In this document: piece by piece, positions 1 through 8,347 of the stretch
Position numbering within the stretch: the first letter of the stretch is position 1
Layout: every line of letters begins with the position of its first letter
Assembly: GCA_947494335.1 (NCBI GenBank)
Contig: CANLUT010000002.1
Coordinates: 643,904-707,903 of the forward strand
DNA length: 64,000 bases
Source: Oligoflexales bacterium
GTDB taxonomy: Bacteria; Bdellovibrionota_B; Oligoflexia; Oligoflexales; RGVZ01
Reading direction: 5' to 3'
Notes under the pieces: generated by a model
What the model was told of the DNA's origin: nothing
The model's input: only the letters and a program-made list of their open reading frames with translations
Databases searched by the model: none
Made by a program: the position numbers and the translations under genes

Positions 1-218
1 TTAATATCTCGGTGCTCGAGAAGTTTGACGCAGGCACGAAGGTGACCCCAGAATTCCTTAACGAAAAGGGACTACTTCGCAACCCAGCCAACCCAGTGAA
101 GGTTCTTGGTAAGGGTGAGCTCAAAAAGAAACTGACAGTCGCAGTTCACAAGGTTAGTGCTACCGCGAAGTCGGCTATTGAGAAAGCGGGCGGAAGCGTC
201 GAAGTTAAGGAGAAATGA
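1..218 (+). CDS. rplO: 50S ribosomal protein L15, C-terminal part (5' end outside window)
   Basis: Partial gene. The reading frame is open from the first bases and ends at TGA 216-218. The visible 71 residues, with a basic KKKLTVAVHKVSATAKSAIEKAG region, match the C-terminal half of ribosomal protein L15, a late-assembly component of the large subunit. The stop overlaps the secY start as ATGA (215-218), so the two are translationally coupled, as in the spc operon of most bacteria. The GTG at 12 is internal and not the real start. Confidence 0.93.
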   Translation, partial: NISVLEKFDAGTKVTPEFLNEKGLLRNPANPVKVLGKGELKKKLTVAVHKVSATAKSAIEKAGGSVEVKEK

Positions 219-1543
219 GCGTGGCTCAAGGCATCAGTAAGCTTCCTGAGGGCACGCTGAATCACCTTCAGAAGAAGATTCTCTATACCCTACTATTTCT
301 TGCTATTTACCGTATCGGTGTCCACATTCCGATTGCCGGAGTTGATACACCTGCTCTTGCGGAATTCTTTAGGACCCAGGGCGCGAATCTTTTCGGGATG
401 TTCAACATGTTCTCGGGTGGTGCACTTGAGCGCTTCAGTGTGTTTGCGCTTGGAGTGATGCCTTACATCTCTGCTTCGATCATTGCGCAGCTTCTGACGG
501 TCGTCGTTCCTTACCTGGAACAACTTTCTAAAGAGGGCGAGGCCGGACGTCGCAAAATTAACCAGTACACTCGTTATGCAACCATGGTTCTGGCTTTGTT
601 CCAGGGCTATATGATTGCCGCCGGCTTGGAAAGCCAAGCTTTCCAGGGTGGTCGATTGGTGATTGAAGGCGGACTCGCTTGGCGTTTAATGACGGCTCTT
701 AGTTTGACCGCTGGTACTGCTTTCGTGATGTGGCTTGGCGAGAGAATTACGGAATTTGGCGTTGGAAACGGCATGTCCCTGATTATCTTCTCAGGTATCG
801 TCGCGGGACTTCCCAAGATTATTACCAGTACGTACTCTCAGTACGCCCAGAGCCAAATGGATCTCGGTCGCATTCTGATGATTATCGTCTTGGTTGTTCT
901 GATTATCGCTGGTGTGGTGTTCATGGAACAAGGCGTTCGTCAGGTTCCGGTTCAGTACGCTAAACGTCAGGTCGGTGGGAAAATTTATGGTGGTCAGAAC
1001 ACTCACTTGCCCATCCGTCTAAATGCTGCTGGTGTTATTCCACCGATTTTTGCGAGCTCCCTGTTACAGTTTCCGCAAACGATAGCGGCTGTATCGCCGC
1101 AGTCCAAGTTTGCCGATGTTGTCAATTCAGCCTTCGTTCCAGGTGGATGGCTTTATAACACTGTTTACGTGTTGCTGATTCTATTCTTCGCGTTTTTCTA
1201 CACGTCTATCACATTTAAAGCAGATGATATTGCTGAGAGCTTGAAAAAGCACGGCGGCTTCATTCCTGGGATTCGCCCTGGCGCGAGAACATCGGAGTAC
1301 ATCAATAAGATTGTGAGTAGACTGACTATCGCTGGAGCTATCTACCTGTCGATCATCTGTGTGTTGCCTAGTGTCTTTGCCGACCAGTTTGGAGTGCAGT
1401 TTTACTTTGGTGGAACGAGCCTTTTGATTGTCGTCGGTACCGCTCTGGAGACTTTCCGCCAGATTGAAGCTCATAGGCAGTCACTGCGCTACGACACGTT
1501 CCTTAAGCGTGGTGTGATCAGACCTCGCAGGAGTGGTGTATGA
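215..1543 (+). CDS. secY: Protein translocase subunit SecY
   Basis: Central channel of the Sec translocon in the inner membrane. The 442-residue length and about ten hydrophobic segments fit the family. Typical SecY stretches are visible: GVHIPIAGVD near residue 35, a plug-like FNMFSGGALERFSVFALG around 62-79, and GMSLIIFSGIV around 186-196. Cytoplasmic loops rich in Arg and Lys near 240-260 and 345-360 are where ribosome and SecA normally bind. It starts by ATGA overlap with rplO and ends by ATGA overlap with adk (1540-1543). SecG lies elsewhere in this window (46.7 kb). Confidence 0.97.
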   Translation: MSVAQGISKLPEGTLNHLQKKILYTLLFLAIYRIGVHIPIAGVDTPALAEFFRTQGANLFGMFNMFSGGALERFSVFALGVMPYISASIIAQLLTVVVPYLEQLSKEGEAGRRKINQYTRYATMVLALFQGYMIAAGLESQAFQGGRLVIEGGLAWRLMTALSLTAGTAFVMWLGERITEFGVGNGMSLIIFSGIVAGLPKIITSTYSQYAQSQMDLGRILMIIVLVVLIIAGVVFMEQGVRQVPVQYAKRQVGGKIYGGQNTHLPIRLNAAGVIPPIFASSLLQFPQTIAAVSPQSKFADVVNSAFVPGGWLYNTVYVLLILFFAFFYTSITFKADDIAESLKKHGGFIPGIRPGARTSEYINKIVSRLTIAGAIYLSIICVLPSVFADQFGVQFYFGGTSLLIVVGTALETFRQIEAHRQSLRYDTFLKRGVIRPRRSGV

Positions 1544-2187
1544 TCATTGTCCTCATGGGAGCGCCCGGTGCTGGTAAAGGCACCCAAGCAGACTTATTGA
1601 GTGAGCGCGCTGGCTATCGCAAGATTTCGACGGGCGACGCCCTAAGAAAGCATGTGAAGCTGGGTACGCAGGTCGGTAAGCAGGCAGGGGAGATCATGGC
1701 CCGCGGCGAACTTGTTCCGGACAATGTTTTGCTTCAAGTTTTAAAGGAAGAGCTCGGCTCTAATCCGAAAGAAATAGTTATTCTTGATGGTTACCCCCGC
1801 AATTTGGCTCAGGCCGAGACTTTGAAAGAGGTCGTCGAGGGTGTCCATCCCGTAGTTTGCTGTGCCCATTTGGACGTTCGCCGAGACGACATTATTGCGC
1901 GATTAAGCGGACGAAGAACCTGTTCTGGCTGTGGCGCGTCCTTTCATGTCTCAGCCAACCCCCCGAAAAAACAGGGAGTCTGTGATAAGTGCGGTTCCAA
2001 TCTAATCCAGCGTCCGGACGATGATGCCAAGAGTATCGCTGTCAGACTGGATGTTTATGATAAGGCGACAGAGCCTGTTTTGGACTACTACCGTAAGCGT
2101 AATTTATACAACCGCGTAAACGGTGGAGGCCAGACAGATCAAATATTTGGGGACCTTAAAGGAGTCATCAACTCTTGTCTAAAATGA
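1540..2187 (+). CDS. adk: Adenylate kinase with Cys4 (zinc-type) lid
   Basis: Converts ATP and AMP into two ADP in the cytoplasm. The P-loop GAPGAGKGT spans residues 7-15. The 215-residue length is that of long-form bacterial kinases with a full LID domain. The LID carries CxxC pairs at C128/C131 and C148/C151, the pattern of zinc-binding adenylate kinases, common in Gram-positives and several proteobacterial groups and absent from the E. coli enzyme. It is coupled to secY by ATGA. No map gene follows, unlike many spc operons with the secY-adk-map-infA order. Confidence 0.96.
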   Translation: MIIVLMGAPGAGKGTQADLLSERAGYRKISTGDALRKHVKLGTQVGKQAGEIMARGELVPDNVLLQVLKEELGSNPKEIVILDGYPRNLAQAETLKEVVEGVHPVVCCAHLDVRRDDIIARLSGRRTCSGCGASFHVSANPPKKQGVCDKCGSNLIQRPDDDAKSIAVRLDVYDKATEPVLDYYRKRNLYNRVNGGGQTDQIFGDLKGVINSCLK

Positions 2188-2198
2188 CGACAAATCGG

Positions 2199-2227
2199 TT
2201 GATTTTTGAGTGAAACTTGTGTATAGT
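2199..2227 (+). promoter_or_regulatory. Sigma70-type promoter ahead of infA
   Basis: A -35 box TTGATT (2199-2204), a 17-base spacer and a -10 box TATAGT (2222-2227) lie in the 84-base gap between adk and infA. Transcription would start near 2234, about 38 bases before the infA ATG. The -10 matches the consensus at 5 of 6 positions with ideal spacing. It would allow infA and the alpha-operon genes to be transcribed independently of the upstream spc genes. Predicted from sequence only. Confidence 0.6.
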
Positions 2228-2271
2228 GCAGCCTCCATTTTCCAAGGGCTGCGGGTTCGGAGAGAAGACGC

Positions 2272-2490
2272 ATGGCGAAAGAAGACGTGATTGAGGTTGA
2301 TGGGGTCGTCAAGGAACCCTTGCCCAACGCGATGTTCAAGGTGACTTTAGAGAATGGTCATGAGGTGTTAGCCCACATCAGTGGCAAGATGCGGATGCAC
2401 TTCATCAAGATCCTTCCGGGTGACAAGGTTAAGTTGGAGATTTCTCCATATGATCTATCCCGCGGTCGAATCACATATCGTGCAAAGTAA
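2272..2490 (+). CDS. infA: Translation initiation factor IF-1
   Basis: The 72-residue OB-fold protein [20 protein letters not shown]... ending GRITYRAK is canonical IF-1, which occupies the ribosomal A site during initiation. Length and sequence are typical throughout. It follows its own promoter candidate and is 12 bases upstream of rpmJ, a common pairing in bacterial alpha operons. Confidence 0.98.
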   Translation: MAKEDVIEVDGVVKEPLPNAMFKVTLENGHEVLAHISGKMRMHFIKILPGDKVKLEISPYDLSRGRITYRAK

Positions 2491-2502
2491 TGGAGTGGTG
2501 AG

Positions 2503-2616
2503 ATGAAAGTACGTACAAGTGTGAAGCCTATTTGTGAAAAATGTAAGGTCATCAAACGTCGTGGTGTCGTTCGGGTGATCTGTTCTATTGGTAAGCATAA
2601 ACAAGCTCAAGGCTAA
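2503..2616 (+). CDS. rpmJ: 50S ribosomal protein L36 (zinc-binding C+ form)
   Basis: A 37-residue protein beginning [19 protein letters not shown] and ending GKHKQAQG. It has C11, C14, C27 and H32, the CCCH zinc ribbon of the C+ version of L36. A GGAGTGGTGAG ribosome-binding region lies at 2492-2502. Its place between infA and rpsM is the usual one. L36 is the smallest large-subunit protein and stabilises 23S rRNA folding near the peptidyl-transferase region. Confidence 0.97.
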   Translation: MKVRTSVKPICEKCKVIKRRGVVRVICSIGKHKQAQG

Positions 2617-2631
2617 TTGGAGTAACGACAG

Positions 2632-3012
2632 ATGGCACGTATCGCCGGTGTTGACCTTCCGGGTAACAAAAAAATTGCAATCGCATTAACAAGCATCTAC
2701 GGAATTGGCCGTCGTCAAGCGCAGCGCATTATCGCTGAAGCTGGTGTGAGCCCAGATATCCGTGCAAGTGACTTGAACCAAGCTGACACAAACGCAATCC
2801 GTAAGGTGATTGAAGCGTCATTGCTTGTTGAAGGTGACCTAAAGCGTGAAGTTGGTTTGTCGATCAAGCGTTTGATGGACCTAAACTGTTACCGTGGAAT
2901 TCGCCACCGCAAGAATTTACCGGTTCGTGGTCAGCGCTCTAAAACAAACGCGCGTACTCGTAAGGGTCCTCGTAAGACAGTTGCTAACAAGAAGAAGGCA
3001 GCTCCAGTCTAA
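2632..3012 (+). CDS. rpsM: 30S ribosomal protein S13
   Basis: A 126-residue small-subunit head protein. The start [15 protein letters not shown], the helix-two-turn-helix motif [11 protein letters not shown] (residues 22-32) and the basic C-terminal tail [16 protein letters not shown] are all diagnostic. It contacts tRNA and the B1 inter-subunit bridge. It is preceded by a GGAG site 15 bases after rpmJ and followed by rpsK in the alpha-operon order. Confidence 0.98.
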   Translation: MARIAGVDLPGNKKIAIALTSIYGIGRRQAQRIIAEAGVSPDIRASDLNQADTNAIRKVIEASLLVEGDLKREVGLSIKRLMDLNCYRGIRHRKNLPVRGQRSKTNARTRKGPRKTVANKKKAAPV

Positions 3013-3073
3013 TAAGAGCGGGAATGCTCAAGGTTAGACCAGAGATGAATAAAAAATAACTGGAGAGATTCGA

Positions 3074-3472
3074 ATGTCGACAGTGAAGACCGCAGGGGTC
3101 GTAAAAAAGAAGAAAACTCGCAAAGCCAGCCCAGCTGGAGTTGCGCATATTCAAGCGACGTTTAACAACACGATAGTCACAATTACTGACCTCAACGGCG
3201 AAGTGGTTTCTTGGTCTACTGCTGGCGGTAAGGGGTTCAAAGGCTCTCGTAAAAGTACTCCGTTCGCTGCGCAGGTTGCCGCTGAAGATGCTGGCCGCCG
3301 AGCGATGGATGCAGGAATGCGTTCAATCGCTGTGCTTGTTAAAGGCCCAGGCTCCGGTCGTGAAAGCGCAGTTCGCGCGCTAGCGGCTGCGGGTTTGAAG
3401 GTGACGATGATTAAGGACGTTACGCCGATTCCACACAATGGCTGCCGTCCTTCCAAGCGTCGTCGTGTTTGA
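3074..3472 (+). CDS. rpsK: 30S ribosomal protein S11
   Basis: A 132-residue platform protein. The block [18 protein letters not shown] and the C-terminal [15 protein letters not shown] are canonical. The lysine-rich N-terminus (KKKKTRKAS) is normal for the family. A GGAGAG site lies at 3062-3067 before the ATG. The 61-base gap after rpsM is the longest between ribosomal genes here, and I see no strong hairpin in it. Confidence 0.98.
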   Translation: MSTVKTAGVVKKKKTRKASPAGVAHIQATFNNTIVTITDLNGEVVSWSTAGGKGFKGSRKSTPFAAQVAAEDAGRRAMDAGMRSIAVLVKGPGSGRESAVRALAAAGLKVTMIKDVTPIPHNGCRPSKRRRV

Positions 3473-3504
3473 TTTGAATTGAAAAGAACCCAAGGAGTTC
3501 CAAA

Positions 3505-4131
3505 ATGGCGCTTTATCATGGTCCAGTATGTCGCTTCTGTCGCAGAGAAAATCAGAAGCTATTTTTGAAAGGTGATCGTTGCTTCACCGAGCGTTGTTCA
3601 TTTGAACGTCGCGCTTACGCCCCTGGTCAGCACGGTCAGAAGCGTGGCAAGATTTCCGAATTCGGACAGCAGCTTCGTGAGAAACAGAAAGTTCGTCGTG
3701 TTTACGGCTTGACCGAGAAGACGATGCGTTTGACTTTCGACAAAGCTGCAGCAACGCGCGGTGTTACATCTGATATCTTTTTCCGTAACCTTGAACAGCG
3801 CTTGGATAACGTGGTCTACCGTATGGGTTTTGCCCGTAGTCGTAGCGAAGCGCGTCAAATCGTTCGCCACAATCACATTCTTGTTAACGGCAAACGCTTG
3901 AACATTCCGAGTGCAAAACTTGCTGTCGGTGATGTTGTAACCGTTTCCGAAAAAAGCCGAACCATGCCAGTTTTCCCTTTGGCAGCTGAACTCTTCTCGA
4001 AGCGTGCAGCTATCCAGTGGGTTGATGTGGACCACAAAGGGTTTACGGGCAAGGTCACCGCAGCTCCAGCGCGCGATGATATCCATCTGAACGTGAAAGA
4101 GCGCATGATCGTTGAGCTTTATAACAAGTAA
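3505..4131 (+). CDS. rpsD: 30S ribosomal protein S4 (zinc-type N-terminus)
   Basis: A primary 16S rRNA-binding protein that nucleates body assembly. The 208 residues include an N-terminal Cys cluster (C9, C12, C26, C31) that forms a zinc site in the C+ class of S4, and an S4 RNA-binding domain around residues 98-160 (RLDNVVYRMGFARSRSEARQ, then HILVNGKRLNIPS). The start follows AAGGAG at 3491-3496. In E. coli S4 represses the alpha operon; no such site was recognised here. Confidence 0.98.
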   Translation: MALYHGPVCRFCRRENQKLFLKGDRCFTERCSFERRAYAPGQHGQKRGKISEFGQQLREKQKVRRVYGLTEKTMRLTFDKAAATRGVTSDIFFRNLEQRLDNVVYRMGFARSRSEARQIVRHNHILVNGKRLNIPSAKLAVGDVVTVSEKSRTMPVFPLAAELFSKRAAIQWVDVDHKGFTGKVTAAPARDDIHLNVKERMIVELYNK

Positions 4132-4193
4132 AAAATATTTGACTCTGTGGGACGAGTGAAGTGTCCCCAGGGTCCTTTGAGCGGAGATCGAGT

Positions 4194-5207
4194 ATGCATC
4201 GCAATTGGCAAGATCTGATTACTCCAAAAAATCTTGAGACTGAAGTTTGTTCGGATACCTATGGAAAGTTCGTTGCTAAGCCTTTAGAGCGTGGCTACGG
4301 CTTGACCTTGGGTAACTCTCTTCGTCGCGTGTTATTGTCTAGCTTGAATGGCGCGGCTATCGTCGCTGTAAGAATCACTGGCGTTGACCACGAGTTCTCG
4401 ACGATCTCTGGTGTAAAAGAAGACGTTACTGATTTGATTTTGAATCTTAAGCAGATCAACATGCGTTACCGCGGTGATGGCGATGCAACTGTTCGTTTGA
4501 AGGTAAGTGGACAGGGAGTTGTGACGGCTGGACAGATTGAGACCAGCGGTGATGTTGAGATTCTTAACCCAGAGCAGATTATTGCTCACCTTGACGCAGA
4601 CGGTAAGCTTGACATGGAGATGGTTGTTCGCCTTGGTCGCGGCTATGTCTCGGCTGATGCAAACCGTTCTGATGACCTCCCTGTTGGCATGATAGCTATC
4701 GACTCTATCTTTGCTCCTGTTCGTCGCGTATCGTACAGTGTTTCCAATGCACGGGTTGGTCAAATGACTGACTACGACAAGCTTTCCATTGAAGTTTGGA
4801 CTAATGGTGCTGAGCGTCCAGACGATGCTTTGGCTTATGCTGCAAAGATTTTGAAGGAGCAACTTACGATCTTCGTTAACTTCGATGAAGTTGAAGAAGA
4901 TACCGTGGCTCGTGCAGCTAGTGCAGTTCCTGCGACTGTCGCGATGAACGACAATCTATACAAAGAAGTCAGCACGCTTGAACTCAGCGTTCGCGCTGCA
5001 AACTGTCTTGAGAATGCCAACATCAAGTTCATTGGTGAGTTGGTAACTCGTACTGAGGCAGAAATGCTGAAGACGAAAAACTTCGGACGCAAGTCCCTCA
5101 ACGAGATCAAAGACCTCCTCGCTGAGATGGGTCTTTCTCTTGGGATGAAAATAGATGGCTTTGATCCGTCAACTTTGCGTAGCCGCGACGGACACCACAA
5201 CGATTAA
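4194..5207 (+). CDS. rpoA: DNA-directed RNA polymerase alpha subunit
   Basis: A 337-residue alpha subunit. The N-terminal dimerisation and assembly domain includes AKPLERGYGLTLGNSLRRVLLSS, and the C-terminal domain (about 260-325) has the helix-hairpin region LSVRAANCLENANI that contacts UP-element DNA and activators. I chose ATG 4194 (MHRNWQDLITPKNLE) because GCGGAGA lies 7 bases upstream. An upstream GTG at 4161 would add 11 residues but has no ribosome-binding site. It precedes rplQ as usual. Confidence 0.97.
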   Translation: MHRNWQDLITPKNLETEVCSDTYGKFVAKPLERGYGLTLGNSLRRVLLSSLNGAAIVAVRITGVDHEFSTISGVKEDVTDLILNLKQINMRYRGDGDATVRLKVSGQGVVTAGQIETSGDVEILNPEQIIAHLDADGKLDMEMVVRLGRGYVSADANRSDDLPVGMIAIDSIFAPVRRVSYSVSNARVGQMTDYDKLSIEVWTNGAERPDDALAYAAKILKEQLTIFVNFDEVEEDTVARAASAVPATVAMNDNLYKEVSTLELSVRAANCLENANIKFIGELVTRTEAEMLKTKNFGRKSLNEIKDLLAEMGLSLGMKIDGFDPSTLRSRDGHHND

Positions 5208-5239
5208 TTGTTTACGACTGGTAAATAACGAGGAATGTC

Positions 5240-5611
5240 ATGAGACACTTGAATGGATACAGAAAATTAGGACGCAAGTCAGCTCACCGTAAAGCTATGT
5301 TGAGAAACATGGCTACGTCGCTGGTTCTGCACGAGCGCATTGATACTACCGTTCAAAAAGCCAAAGAGGTTCGATCACTTGTTGAGAAGATGATCACTTT
5401 AGGTAAACGCGGTGATTTGCATGCACGCCGTCAGGCCGATAGCTTCTTCTTCGACGATGCTGCTGTAGCTAAAGTCTTTAGTGGTCTTGCTTCGCGTTTC
5501 AAAGATAGAAATGGCGGATACACTCGTATCCTAAAGCGTGGCTTCCGCGTTGGTGATTCTGCTGATCTAGCGACTATAGAGTTCGTGGATTTTGATGCTA
5601 AGGGCAAATAA
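5240..5611 (+). CDS. rplQ: 50S ribosomal protein L17
   Basis: A 123-residue protein starting [20 protein letters not shown], the family hallmark, and ending [13 protein letters not shown]. It is the last gene of the alpha operon. The ATG follows GAGGAA at 5230-5235. A strong intrinsic terminator lies about 60 bases after its stop, which marks the end of the transcription unit. Confidence 0.98.
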   Translation: MRHLNGYRKLGRKSAHRKAMLRNMATSLVLHERIDTTVQKAKEVRSLVEKMITLGKRGDLHARRQADSFFFDDAAVAKVFSGLASRFKDRNGGYTRILKRGFRVGDSADLATIEFVDFDAKGK

Positions 5612-5668
5612 GCCCCTGACATTTCAACGTTAAGTTGATTTGTTTGCTAAAAGATCAAGTAAATCAGA

Positions 5669-5705
5669 AGGCGACTTTGAACACATGGTTCAAGGTCGCT
5701 TTTTT
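5669..5705 (+). terminator. Intrinsic terminator of the ribosomal operon
   Basis: A 12-bp stem with one G-U pair pairs GCGACTTTGAAC (5671-5682) with GTTCAAGGTCGC (5688-5699) across a five-base loop, and runs straight into six T residues (5700-5705). This is a textbook rho-independent terminator for the plus strand. Confidence 0.92.
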
Positions 5706-5851
5706 GCATTTGGTTTTTTGGATTCTACGGCCAGTTAAATTCGTTTAGTGGTGTGTTATGGGGACTCCAGCGCAGGTGTTACTTCTCCTCAAACAATGAT
5801 AAAATGAGGGGGTTTGAGGTTGGCTAAACTGTTCAAGTGGCGGGGGCTAAG

Positions 5852-6271
5852 ATGTGGCGTCTTTTTTCAGTGATGCTTGTAGGGCTGCTGGCTTTCTCCT
5901 GTAGTCGCTCCGAGGGTGGTCGCACACGTACAGTTCGGGAAAGCTTGGACTTATGGACGTTCTCGACTTTTGGGACGATGGTATTTGACTCAGTCCCACT
6001 TGAGAATTTTCGCGGTGTCCATTTGGCGGGAGCTGGCCTCTTAAATAGGGATGTTTTGGTGAGCGGCGTTATTGACGCTATGGGTGCTCAGGGGACCTAC
6101 ATTGTTTTGACAGATGACAGTGCCAGAATGCTTGTTGATACAACTCGATTGAGCGCTTCGGGCTTTGGCAAAGAAGGAATCCGGGGTAAGCGGTTCGTGA
6201 TCCATGGAGAGGTAAAGAGCGGCGAGAAAGGCCATATTTACTTAATGGCTAACGCGTTACGCAGGGGCTAG
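5852..6271 (+). CDS. Putative lipoprotein with OB-fold-like domain
   Basis: About 139 residues. The N-terminus MWRLFSVMLVGLLAFSC is a lipoprotein signal peptide with lipobox AFSC. The C-terminal half (VLVSGVIDAMGAQGTYIVLTD ... GKRFVIHGEVKSG) has the strand pattern of small OB-fold domains in exported proteins. I chose ATG 5852 because GGGGG lies 6 bases upstream; a GTG at 5837 would weaken the signal peptide. It ends 9 bases before the LptF/G permease and is probably cotranscribed with it. Whether it takes part in lipopolysaccharide transport is unknown. Confidence 0.75.
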   Translation: MWRLFSVMLVGLLAFSCSRSEGGRTRTVRESLDLWTFSTFGTMVFDSVPLENFRGVHLAGAGLLNRDVLVSGVIDAMGAQGTYIVLTDDSARMLVDTTRLSASGFGKEGIRGKRFVIHGEVKSGEKGHIYLMANALRRG

Positions 6272-6280
6272 TCGACTTTA

Positions 6281-7369
6281 ATGCGTTTATTTTTTTACAT
6301 CCTCCGGGATTACGTCAAATACGTGATTGGCACGCTGATTCTGTGTTTGTTTCTATTTGTCCTTTTCGACTTCATTCATAAAACAACTCGTTACTTTCCT
6401 CAATTTAAGCCCCCCATTGAGTTAATTCTCAAGATGTACGCTTATCAGTTGCCGCTCCATTTCAGCCAAGCACTGCCCATTGCTTCGCTTCTGGCTAGTG
6501 TCATCACCATGGTTTTACTAAGCCGAACCAACGAAGTCACAGCCATGCGGGCAGCTGGAATGGGACCGCTACGAATTGGTCTCCCTCTTGCTGTGGGTGG
6601 CCTGTTTTTAAGTGCACTTGCATACGTGATCAATGAGCGAGTCATCCCACGCTCATCCTATCATCTGCATTATGTGCAGGATGTCCAGATTGAGGGAGGA
6701 CAGGCTGAAGAAGTTGCAAGTCATACCAGGTGGCAGCGTAAGGATAATTTGATTATAAATTTTCGTGATTATGACATTGGTACGCAAACGATTTTGGGCC
6801 TCAACATGGTGGAGGTTCGTCCCAGTTTTCGGCCCGATCGGATCATTGAGGCAACCTCAGCTACATATTCACCTGAGTCAAAAGTCTGGGATGCCAATGA
6901 CATCCAGATAACCTACTTCCATGAAGACGGCACGATTGATTACACGGAAAAAAGAAAGTCTTTGACCGTTCGCCTGAATGTCGATCCAAAAAAACTCATG
7001 CGCGATCGCCGTACTCCTGAGGAGATGAGTATCAAAGAGTTGCGTGAGGTTATTGATCGTGGTGAAAAAAACGGGTCTGACACGTTGGCTTATAGAGTAG
7101 ATATGCAGGTGAAACTGGCCTATCCTCTGGCTGCATTCGTGGTGAGCTTAATTGGTTTGAACTTTGCCTACCGCTCCGAGCGCACAACGGAAACAGCGCG
7201 TAGTGTCCTAATGGCGTTTTCAATTGGGATTAGCTACTGGTTCATACTGAACGCAGTAAAGGCTCTTGGCAAGCGAGGCAACATACCTCCCGTTGTTGCG
7301 GGATGGTTTGCTGACGTTTTTATTTTTGGCGTTGTGATGATCCAAGCTTGGCGGGCGCGCCGAGATTGA
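6281..7369 (+). CDS. LptF/LptG (YjgP/YjgQ) family permease
   Basis: A 362-residue inner-membrane protein with three N-terminal membrane segments (about 12-35, 60-82, 100-118), a long periplasmic beta-rich region (about 130-270) and three C-terminal segments. This is the LptF/LptG architecture. In the Lpt system two such permeases with LptB2 extract lipopolysaccharide from the inner membrane. The motif SRTNEVTAMRAAGM matches the cytoplasmic coupling helix of the family. Only one permease is present here, so the partner and LptB must be elsewhere. I cannot decide between LptF and LptG. The stop is tail-to-tail with the SurA-like gene, with no gap. Confidence 0.88.
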   Translation: MRLFFYILRDYVKYVIGTLILCLFLFVLFDFIHKTTRYFPQFKPPIELILKMYAYQLPLHFSQALPIASLLASVITMVLLSRTNEVTAMRAAGMGPLRIGLPLAVGGLFLSALAYVINERVIPRSSYHLHYVQDVQIEGGQAEEVASHTRWQRKDNLIINFRDYDIGTQTILGLNMVEVRPSFRPDRIIEATSATYSPESKVWDANDIQITYFHEDGTIDYTEKRKSLTVRLNVDPKKLMRDRRTPEEMSIKELREVIDRGEKNGSDTLAYRVDMQVKLAYPLAAFVVSLIGLNFAYRSERTTETARSVLMAFSIGISYWFILNAVKALGKRGNIPPVVAGWFADVFIFGVVMIQAWRARRD

Positions 7370-8347
7370 TTAATCATCCATCCGTTTAACAGAGATGCGC
7401 TGATGCTGCTCGCCTAACCACTTATTGGTTTGGTTTTGTAGCTCAATGAGCCTGAGCTCCTGATCGAGCTTTACTTTTTTGGCTGCAAAATCACGATTTT
7501 CGCCAAGTTTTTTGTCAACTAACTGAAAGATCATAAGGCCGTTTGGCATCGTGATGGGAGCGGTAAACTCCCCAGTCCTGAGGGGTTCAATAGCAGCCTT
7601 TAATGCTCCGGTGAGATCTTTTAGCTTAAGGATCATTGGTTTTTGATCAGGTTTTTTTGCGTTTGGGTCATCGCTGTACAGGCCCACGGCATCGACGAAA
7701 TCTAGGCCTCCCTTGAGTTTGCCGTAAATATCGTTTGCCAAAGATCTTTTAGCTTCAATAAGTTCCTTATTCATTCCAGGTTCAATCTTAATTAATAGTT
7801 GGCGCAAGCTGACATCAATCAAATCGTTCCCTGTCGTTCCCGATTGACTGAGGTAGTAGGTTTCAACGTCTTTTTCAGTGACTTTGATCGATGGGGCGAT
7901 CACTCGTCTTTGAAATCTGCGCAGAATCAATTGATTACGGAAGTCGCGCCGATAGTTGTCGATGGTTTCACCCTCTTGGGCTAAAAGCTCACCAAGTTTA
8001 TCCTTGGAGATTCTTTGCTCTTCCAAATATCGTGATATCTCCTGATCCAAATCTGCTTCAGAAACATCGATATCAAGATCTTTGGCGGCACCTAAGATCA
8101 GCTCAAAGTTGATGGCGTCGTTTAGGGCTTTCGTCTGTGCTGGCGCTTCTTTGTTGGCGGGGTATTCGCTTACGACCACGAGCGGTCCCGTTTCGATTTT
8201 ACGACGAATGTCGCTATAGAAGATTGGGCGGCCATTGACCACAGCCAACACCCGGTCAATCAGAACCTCGCCAGAATCACTTGCGTAGCTTACACCTGAG
8301 GCTAGACAGTGGATGACAAGCAGAATCAAAGAAAATCGTCGCATCAT
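7370..8347 (-). CDS. SurA-like periplasmic chaperone with degenerate parvulin domain
   Basis: A 325-residue exported protein. A signal peptide (residues 1-22, ending VSYA) is followed by a SurA N-terminal domain (VLIDRVLAVVNGRPIFYSDI, about 28-170) and one parvulin-like domain (about 185-290). SurA escorts unfolded outer-membrane proteins to the BAM complex. In the parvulin region the usual GGDLG stretch is replaced by KKPDQKPMILKLKDL, so prolyl isomerase activity is doubtful while chaperone function could remain. The start overlaps the stop of the upstream parvulin gene (8344-8347), so the two are coupled. Confidence 0.82.
   Translation of the reverse strand: MMRRFSLILLVIHCLASGVSYASDSGEVLIDRVLAVVNGRPIFYSDIRRKIETGPLVVVSEYPANKEAPAQTKALNDAINFELILGAAKDLDIDVSEADLDQEISRYLEEQRISKDKLGELLAQEGETIDNYRRDFRNQLILRRFQRRVIAPSIKVTEKDVETYYLSQSGTTGNDLIDVSLRQLLIKIEPGMNKELIEAKRSLANDIYGKLKGGLDFVDAVGLYSDDPNAKKPDQKPMILKLKDLTGALKAAIEPLRTGEFTAPITMPNGLMIFQLVDKKLGENRDFAAKKVKLDQELRLIELQNQTNKWLGEQHQRISVKRMDD

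Noticed and set aside
3598-4086. Minus-strand frame of 162 codons opposite rpsD
   Set aside because: Fully inside a highly conserved ribosomal gene and without any plausible domain.
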